The notes under the pieces were generated by a model. It was not told the DNA's origin. It saw only the letters and a list, made by a program, of their open reading frames with translations, and did no database searches. A program made the translations under genes and the position numbers. A stretch of DNA of 64,000 nucleotides from NCBI RefSeq assembly GCF_036965165.1, contig NZ_JBALOX010000007.1:8996-72995 (forward strand), in the 5' to 3' direction. Within the stretch, counting starts at the first letter, position 1, and each line of letters starts with the position of its first letter. Below are positions 59,083 to 64,000 of the stretch, one piece after another. The DNA is from Ferdinandcohnia sp036965165. Its GTDB lineage: Bacteria > Bacillota > Bacilli > Bacillales > Bacillaceae_L.

Positions 59083-59895
59083 ATGAGAAATCGTGTAGTA
59101 TATGTAGTATCCGATTCGGTTGGGGAAACAGCAGAATTGGTTGTTAAAGCAGCAGTAAGTCAATTTAATGGATCACATACAGATATTAAAAGAATTCCTT
59201 ATGTTGAAGATACAGCTACACTGGCAGAGGTTGTTGCCCTTGCAAAACTAAATAATGCAATTATTGCTTTTACTCTAGTGGTTCCTGAACTAAGAGATTT
59301 CCTTGTAAAGGAAGCAGAGCGAGAAGGAGTAATTGTGAATGATATTATTGGTCCGCTAATAGATAAAATGTCAGGACTTTATGAAAGTAACCCAAGATTC
59401 GAAGCGGGACTTGTAAGAAAATTAGACGAAGATTATTTCAAAAAAATTGAGGCAATTGAATTTGCGGTTAAATATGATGATGGACGCGACCCAAGGGGAA
59501 TTCTTCGTGCAGATATCGTCCTAATTGGTGTATCAAGAACTTCGAAGACACCTTTATCCCAATACCTTGCACATAAGCGCTTTAAGGTTGCAAACGTTCC
59601 GATTGTCCCAGAAGTTGATCCACCGGAAGAATTGTTTAAAGTGTCACCGAATAAATGCTTTGGTTTAAAAATCAGTCCTGATAAACTAAATCATATTAGA
59701 CGCGAAAGATTAAAATCACTGGGCTTAGATGACCAAGCTATCTACGCAAATATTAACCGCATCAAAGAAGAACTCGATCACTTTGAATCAATCATTAGTA
59801 AAATCGGTTGCGATGTTGTTGATGTTTCAAATAAAGCAGTAGAGGAAACTGCAAATATTATTTTAAATAAAATCAATAATCGCAGAACCAATTAA
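59083..59895 (+). CDS. ppsR: Pyruvate, phosphate dikinase regulatory protein (YqfL/PpsR)
   Basis: 270 residues of the DUF299 kinase/pyrophosphorylase family: VVYVVSDSVGETAELVVKAA and P-loop-like GVSRTSKTPLSQYLA, with VPEVDPPEELF. The family phosphorylates and dephosphorylates PPDK or PEP synthase. In B. subtilis YqfL is needed for CcpN control. ATG 59083 follows TAAGGAGATGGAG. A terminator is at 59927-59957. Confidence 0.93.
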   Translation: MRNRVVYVVSDSVGETAELVVKAAVSQFNGSHTDIKRIPYVEDTATLAEVVALAKLNNAIIAFTLVVPELRDFLVKEAEREGVIVNDIIGPLIDKMSGLYESNPRFEAGLVRKLDEDYFKKIEAIEFAVKYDDGRDPRGILRADIVLIGVSRTSKTPLSQYLAHKRFKVANVPIVPEVDPPEELFKVSPNKCFGLKISPDKLNHIRRERLKSLGLDDQAIYANINRIKEELDHFESIISKIGCDVVDVSNKAVEETANIILNKINNRRTN

Positions 59896-59926
59896 AAAAA
59901 TGTTAAATATCTATACAAATATAAGC

Positions 59927-59957
59927 AAAAACATATCTTAAAATGATATGTTTTTTT
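59927..59957 (+). terminator. Terminator after ppsR
   Basis: AACATATC (59930-59937) pairs with GATATGTT (59945-59952) and continues into a T run. The roughly 300 bp from here to yqxD hold no gene I can support; a 32-codon ORF at 60141-60239 lacks a ribosome binding site. Confidence 0.85.
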
Positions 59958-60255
59958 GTGGCGCTTGAGGGAATTTTATATTATAATAAAAAATTGTGAT
60001 AAAAATACATATTTTTAGGTTTAGAGTTCGATTGGATAGAATAGACTATGTATTGAAGGTTGTCAAGGGTAAGATAAGGAAATAGGTGAATTAATTTTCG
60101 ACATTGTTTTCATTTCAAAATTTTTCTTTCCAAAAATAGTATGAAATATCCGTTCTTTTACTCACCTAAAGATGGGACAATCACAGATTATGAACATATT
60201 TTAAATCTTTTTCTGGAAAAGAAGGATTCTCTGGAGTGATGTAGAATAGAGAAAT

Positions 60256-60722
60256 ATGACGAAAAAAAGAATAAAATATTTGTTGATGCGGATGCATGTC
60301 CTGTTAAAGAAGAAATACTTAGCATAGCGGGCACATATAATATCAGTGTTGTATTTGTCGCTTCATATGCCCATGTTATGTCAAATCCCATGGGTGGAAA
60401 ATGGGTGTACGTAGATGCCGAAAAAGAGGCAGCAGATCTCTATATTATGAATCACGCTATAAAAAAAGATATCGTCATTACCCAGGATACTGGCTTAGCA
60501 AGTATTTTAGTAAACAGAGGTGTAACTGTAATATCACCCCGTGGCAAAGAGTTTAAGGAAGAGGATATGGAACAAATTCTCCATTTCCGCTTTTTATCTG
60601 CAAAGGAAAGACGTAATGGCACCTACTCGAAAGGGCCAAAACCCTTTACTGATGAAGACAGACAACATTTTACTAAAATTTTTAAAAAAAGTTTGTCGAA
60701 TATTGCAGGATTTAAGCTCTAA
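60256..60722 (+). CDS. yqxD: YqxD family protein (YaiI/DUF188), probable frameshift near the start
   Basis: About 155 residues in the repaired reading. The conserved opening KIFVDADACPVKEE and later VTQDTGLASILVNRGV are in frame with the stop at 60722, but no ATG, GTG or TTG precedes them in that frame. ATG 60256 becomes usable if the A run at 60262-60268 had eight bases rather than seven, giving MTKKKNKIFVDADAC. The DUF188 fold is PIN-like; function unknown. It lies before dnaG as in B. subtilis. A read error in the A run is the simplest explanation. Confidence 0.85.
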
Positions 60723-60755
60723 ATATAGAATAACTAGTACTTGGGGATGTTAAAC

Positions 60756-62570
60756 ATGGGGTATCGAATTCCCGAAGAAACAATCGAAAAAATTCGTATA
60801 TCTGTTGACATTGTTGATGTGATTAGTGAATATGTTCAATTGAAGAAGCAAGGTAGAAATTATTTTGGCTTATGTCCATTTCACGGTGAAAATACCCCTT
60901 CATTTTCTGTTTCCCCCGATAAACAAATCTTTCATTGTTTTGGGTGTGGAGCGGGTGGAAATGTATTTTCTTTTTTAATGGACTTAGAAGGGTATTCCTT
61001 CGCAGAGGCTGCAGTTAACTTAGCTAACAAGGTGAACATAGACTTATCTGATTACGAACAGCAAACAGCTGTTTCTGATAAAAATACTGATGCATCAAAA
61101 ATGCAAGAAGCACACGAATTATTAAAGAAATTCTATCATCACCTATTACTTAATACAAAAGAAGGTCAACCAGCACTAGACTATTTAACAAATAGGGGCT
61201 TCACGAGAGAAATCATCGATAAGTTTGAAATCGGATATGCTCTTGATTCATGGGACTTTGCTACGAAATTTCTCCAAAAGCGAGGCTTTAAGCCTGAGTT
61301 GATGGAACGGGCCGGATTACTCGTTAAAAAGGAGGATACCGGAACATTCTTTGATAGATTTCGAAACCGTATTATGTTCCCAATCTGGGATCATCAAGGC
61401 AAAACAATTGCTTTTTCTGGCAGGGTACTTGGGAAGGGTCAGGAACCAAAATATTTAAATAGTCCGGAAACGATCATTTTTAATAAGAGTAAAACCCTTT
61501 ACAATTTCCATCATGCTAGACTGCATATTCGAAAACAACAGCAAGTGATCCTTTTTGAAGGGTTTGCAGATGTAATTGCAGCTGATTCAGCAGATGTTCC
61601 TAATTCAATTGGTACGATGGGTACATCCTTAACAGATGAACATGTAAAAATAATTAGAAGGAATGTGGAATCTGTTGTCATTTGCTATGACTCTGATAAT
61701 GCTGGGCTAGATGCAGCTTTACGAGCATCATCTATGCTTACCCAGGCGGGCTGTTATGTAAGAGTTGCAACAATGCCAAATAGTATGGACCCTGATGACT
61801 ACATTAACAAATATGGCGCCGAGAAGTTTAAAAATGATGTAATAGGGGCAAGTCTTACATTAATGGCATTTAAAATGCAGTACTTAAGAAGGGGAAAAAA
61901 TCTTCAGGATGAAGGAGAACGTATCCGTTATATAGAAGATGTACTTAAGGAAATTTCCTCTTTAGAAAAGGCTGTCGAAAGAGACCATTATTTGCGCCAG
62001 CTATCAAGTGAATTTTCAATTTCGCTTGATGCACTAAAAACACAACAGCTTCAGTATTATAAATCTGAACGGAAAAAAAGGGATAATTTCTCTGAAAATA
62101 GAAATAATACGAAAGCGAAACCTACCGTAGCTAAACATTTACTTAAAGCCTATCATAATGCAGAACGTTTTTTACTTGCGTATATGCTGCGGGATCGGGA
62201 TATTGCTGATAAAGTACAAGATCAGCTTCAGGCCGAATTTAATATTGAAGAGCATCGAGCAATTGTAACATATTTATATGCATATTATGAAGAAGGTAAT
62301 GAACCAGATATCAGCACAATTTTAACAAGAATACATGATGATAATCTTAAACGAATTGTAACTGATATTGCAATGATGTCAGTTGAAGAAGAAGTATCAG
62401 ATTCTGTGTTATCAGATTATGTGAAACAGGTGTTGAATCACAAGAAAATGTCAATGATAAAAGAAAAAGAATCTGAACAACTTGAGGCTGAACGTAGTAA
62501 GGATTATTTAAAGGCCGCTACGATTGCAAATGAAATTATTCAAATGAAAAAAGCATTACAGGTTTTCTAA
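60756..62570 (+). CDS. dnaG: DNA primase
   Basis: 604 residues from ATG 60756 (MGYRIPEETIEKI). Zinc finger Cys40, His43, Cys61 and Cys64 (CPFH, CFGC), then the TOPRIM domain with LFEGFADVIAA and YDSDNAG, and the helicase-binding C-terminal domain. TTG 60741 upstream would add five residues without improving the match. Together with sigA it forms the dnaG-sigA unit of the macromolecular synthesis operon. Confidence 0.97.
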   Translation: MGYRIPEETIEKIRISVDIVDVISEYVQLKKQGRNYFGLCPFHGENTPSFSVSPDKQIFHCFGCGAGGNVFSFLMDLEGYSFAEAAVNLANKVNIDLSDYEQQTAVSDKNTDASKMQEAHELLKKFYHHLLLNTKEGQPALDYLTNRGFTREIIDKFEIGYALDSWDFATKFLQKRGFKPELMERAGLLVKKEDTGTFFDRFRNRIMFPIWDHQGKTIAFSGRVLGKGQEPKYLNSPETIIFNKSKTLYNFHHARLHIRKQQQVILFEGFADVIAADSADVPNSIGTMGTSLTDEHVKIIRRNVESVVICYDSDNAGLDAALRASSMLTQAGCYVRVATMPNSMDPDDYINKYGAEKFKNDVIGASLTLMAFKMQYLRRGKNLQDEGERIRYIEDVLKEISSLEKAVERDHYLRQLSSEFSISLDALKTQQLQYYKSERKKRDNFSENRNNTKAKPTVAKHLLKAYHNAERFLLAYMLRDRDIADKVQDQLQAEFNIEEHRAIVTYLYAYYEEGNEPDISTILTRIHDDNLKRIVTDIAMMSVEEEVSDSVLSDYVKQVLNHKKMSMIKEKESEQLEAERSKDYLKAATIANEIIQMKKALQVF

Positions 62571-62607
62571 CCTCTATGTCTTACTAGTTTTGGAAGGAGG
62601 GGAACAA

Positions 62608-63741
62608 ATGGCTGAGAAGTCTAAAGAAGTTGACGCAGAATTAACATTAGAGCAAGTCAAAGAAAAGTTAACAGAGTTAGGTAAAAAACGCGGTGTATTA
62701 ACCTATGAAGAAATCGCTGAGCGTATGTCTGGTTTTGAAGTAGAGTCAGACCATCTTGATGAATATTATGAGTTCCTTGGAGAGCAGGGGATTGAATTAA
62801 TAGGTGAAGGCGAAGAGCATGATGCCGAAAATGATAATGAAGATCCAAATGTCCAAGATTTATCCAAGGAAGAAGAATTTGATCTAAATGACCTTAGTGT
62901 TCCTCCAGGGGTTAAGATTAATGACCCAGTGCGAATGTACTTAAAAGAAATTGGTCGTGTTGATTTACTCTCAGCAGATGATGAAATTCAACTCGCTGAA
63001 AGAATCGAACAAGGTGATGAAGAGGCCAAACGCCGACTTGCTGAAGCCAATTTACGACTTGTAGTAAGTATTGCAAAGCGGTACGTTGGGCGTGGGATGC
63101 TGTTCCTAGATTTAATCCAAGAAGGCAATATGGGACTTATTAAAGCTGTTGAGAAATTTGATTATCGTAAAGGCTTCAAATTCAGTACGTATGCTACTTG
63201 GTGGATTCGTCAAGCTATTACACGTGCGATAGCTGACCAAGCAAGAACCATTCGTATTCCTGTTCATATGGTAGAAACAATCAATAAATTAATCCGTGTG
63301 CAACGTCAGTTACTCCAGGATCTTGGACGCGAACCAACTCCGGAAGAAATTGCCGAGGATATGGATTTAACACCTGAAAAGGTTAGAGAAATCTTAAAGA
63401 TTGCTCAAGAGCCTGTATCATTAGAAACACCAATTGGTGAAGAAGACGACTCACATCTTGGTGATTTTATCGAAGATCAGGATGCAACATCTCCATCAGA
63501 GCATGCGGCATATGAGCTTTTAAAAGAACAGCTTGAAGATGTCCTTGATACCTTAACAGATAGAGAAGAAAATGTATTACGTCTACGTTTCGGTTTAGAC
63601 GATGGACGCACACGTACTCTTGAAGAAGTTGGTAAGGTATTTGGTGTTACTCGTGAGCGTATTCGCCAAATTGAAGCAAAAGCACTACGTAAGCTTCGTC
63701 ACCCGAGCCGAAGCAAGAGACTAAAAGATTTCTTAGAATAA
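62608..63741 (+). CDS. sigA: Primary RNA polymerase sigma factor SigA
   Basis: 377 residues from ATG 62608, behind GGAAGGAGGGG. Region 1.1 with acidic stretches, region 2 with KRYVGRGMLFLDLIQEGNMG and FSTYATWWIRQAITRA, and region 4 with DGRTRTLEEVGKVFGVTRER and RQIEAKALRKLRHP. The normal housekeeping sigma factor (RpoD type). A TTG at 62590 in frame is upstream but not needed. Strong terminator at 63762-63798. Confidence 0.99.
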   Translation: MAEKSKEVDAELTLEQVKEKLTELGKKRGVLTYEEIAERMSGFEVESDHLDEYYEFLGEQGIELIGEGEEHDAENDNEDPNVQDLSKEEEFDLNDLSVPPGVKINDPVRMYLKEIGRVDLLSADDEIQLAERIEQGDEEAKRRLAEANLRLVVSIAKRYVGRGMLFLDLIQEGNMGLIKAVEKFDYRKGFKFSTYATWWIRQAITRAIADQARTIRIPVHMVETINKLIRVQRQLLQDLGREPTPEEIAEDMDLTPEKVREILKIAQEPVSLETPIGEEDDSHLGDFIEDQDATSPSEHAAYELLKEQLEDVLDTLTDREENVLRLRFGLDDGRTRTLEEVGKVFGVTRERIRQIEAKALRKLRHPSRSKRLKDFLE

Positions 63742-63761
63742 ACATTTTCATTTACATTTCG

Positions 63762-63798
63762 TAGTTTACTTCATAAAATTGAAGTAAACTATTTTTTT
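63762..63798 (+). terminator. Terminator after sigA
   Basis: TAGTTTACTTCA (63762-63773) pairs exactly with TGAAGTAAACTA (63780-63791), followed by seven T. Confidence 0.92.
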
Positions 63799-63799
63799 A

Positions 63800-63867
63800 T
63801 GCCCTCACGATGTGGGTCACAAAGACGAGCCACATGACGTGGTATTCAGTCTTTATCTTAGTTCGAA
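63800..63867 (-). repeat. Family 1 structured repeat, copy F (partial, inverted)
   Basis: Read on the minus strand: TTCGAACTAAGATAAAGACT, CCAC-gtcat-GTGG, CGTCTTTGTGACCCACATCG. It holds the central arms (AAAGAC/GTCTTT enclosing CCAC/GTGG) and the start of the CCCAC hairpin but no outer arms. It lies between the sigA terminator and the ribosome binding site of the next gene. Confidence 0.7.
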
Positions 63868-63883
63868 AAAGGTGAACGCTTTC

Positions 63884-64000
63884 ATGAATCAAGACAGAAA
63901 AAAAGTCATTATTAACGAAATTCTATATTGGCGTGAAAATAAATTACTTCCAGAAGCCTATTGTAATTTTCTTCTTTCACTCTATACAGAAGGTGAAGGA
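63884..64000 (+). CDS. Unrecognised protein, N-terminal 39 codons (cut by window end)
   Basis: ATG 63884 follows AAAAAGGTGA. The readable part runs MNQDRKKVIINEILYWRENK, then LLPEAYCNFLLSLYTEGEG, without membrane segments so far. It does not resemble cccA, which often follows sigA in Bacillus. The copy F repeat ends about 15 bp before the start. I do not recognise the family from this much. Confidence 0.7.
   Translation, partial: MNQDRKKVIINEILYWRENKLLPEAYCNFLLSLYTEGEG

Noticed and set aside
60141..60239. 32-codon ORF beginning MKYPFFYSPKDGTITDYEH upstream of yqxD
   Set aside because: No ribosome binding site before the ATG, no family resemblance, and a stop codon in frame shortly upstream; treated as chance.
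1..64000. CRISPR array, prophage or complete insertion sequence
   Set aside because: Repeats present are dispersed, not regularly spaced, and no transposase, integrase or phage structural gene was seen.

Overview
This window is a stretch of low-GC chromosome from an endospore-forming member of the Bacillaceae (Bacillus in the broad sense; the sequence does not fix the genus). Evidence: sporulation and spore genes (sigK, a gerA-type germinant receptor operon, sda, gpr, spoIIP, yqfC/yqfD), the comE competence locus, TTG/GTG starts behind strong Shine-Dalgarno sites, a CIRCE element, a glycyl T-box, and gene order matching the yqe/yqf to dnaG-sigA region of Bacillus subtilis. It is a draft scaffold with nine N runs: 901-902, 19826-19897, 22487-22488, 24048-24061, 34317-34318, 41443-41504, 47382-47383, 57713-57815 and 58163-58244. 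No prophage, insertion sequence, CRISPR array, tRNA or rRNA was seen.

Layout. 1-3.4 kb: methionine-to-cysteine salvage (end of a yrrT-like methyltransferase, mtnN, mccA, mccB, yrhC). 3.4-4.4 kb: a cluster of very small ORFs around yrzI, each with a good ribosome binding site. 4.4-9.5 kb, minus strand: an intact sigK and a germinant receptor operon gerA-gerB-gerC plus a 52-codon fourth gene; gerB carries an apparent frameshift. 9.5-13.1 kb: oligoendopeptidase, pssA, psd and sda with DnaA boxes. 13.5-18.7 kb: yqeG-yqeH-aroE-yqeI-nadD-yqeK-rsfS-yqeM. 18.8-23.6 kb: comER, comEA, comEB, comEC, yqzM. 24.2-31 kb: holA, rpsT, gpr, spoIIP, yqxA, lepA. 31.3-40.7 kb: hemW and the class I heat-shock operon hrcA-grpE-dnaK-dnaJ-prmA-rsmE-mtaB. 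40.8-46.6 kb: deoC, a Na/Pi cotransporter, rpsU, yqeY, and the sigma-W type operon yqeZ-floA-yqfB. 46.7-54.9 kb: yqfC, yqfD, phoH, pgpH, ybeY, dgkA, cdd, era, yqzL, recO. 55-64 kb: T-box, glyQ, glyS, ccpN, ppsR, yqxD, dnaG, sigA and the start of an unrecognised gene.

The protein-coding content is mostly conserved housekeeping and sporulation genes. The less ordinary material lies between genes. (1) A roughly 165-190 bp structured repeat occurs six times. It has an outer closing stem, internal hairpins and a 5' hairpin whose sequence changes between copies while pairing is kept. (2) A second repeat family ends in a GGAGCTAGACAA-type motif and is present at about eight places, including inside the grpE-dnaK junction. 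(3) A single 170 bp element with terminal inverted repeats abuts nadD. (4) The micro-ORF cluster around yrzI has twin identical-stem hairpins. Three of the nine gaps lie at the same internal hairpin of repeat family 1 and two lie inside family 2 copies.
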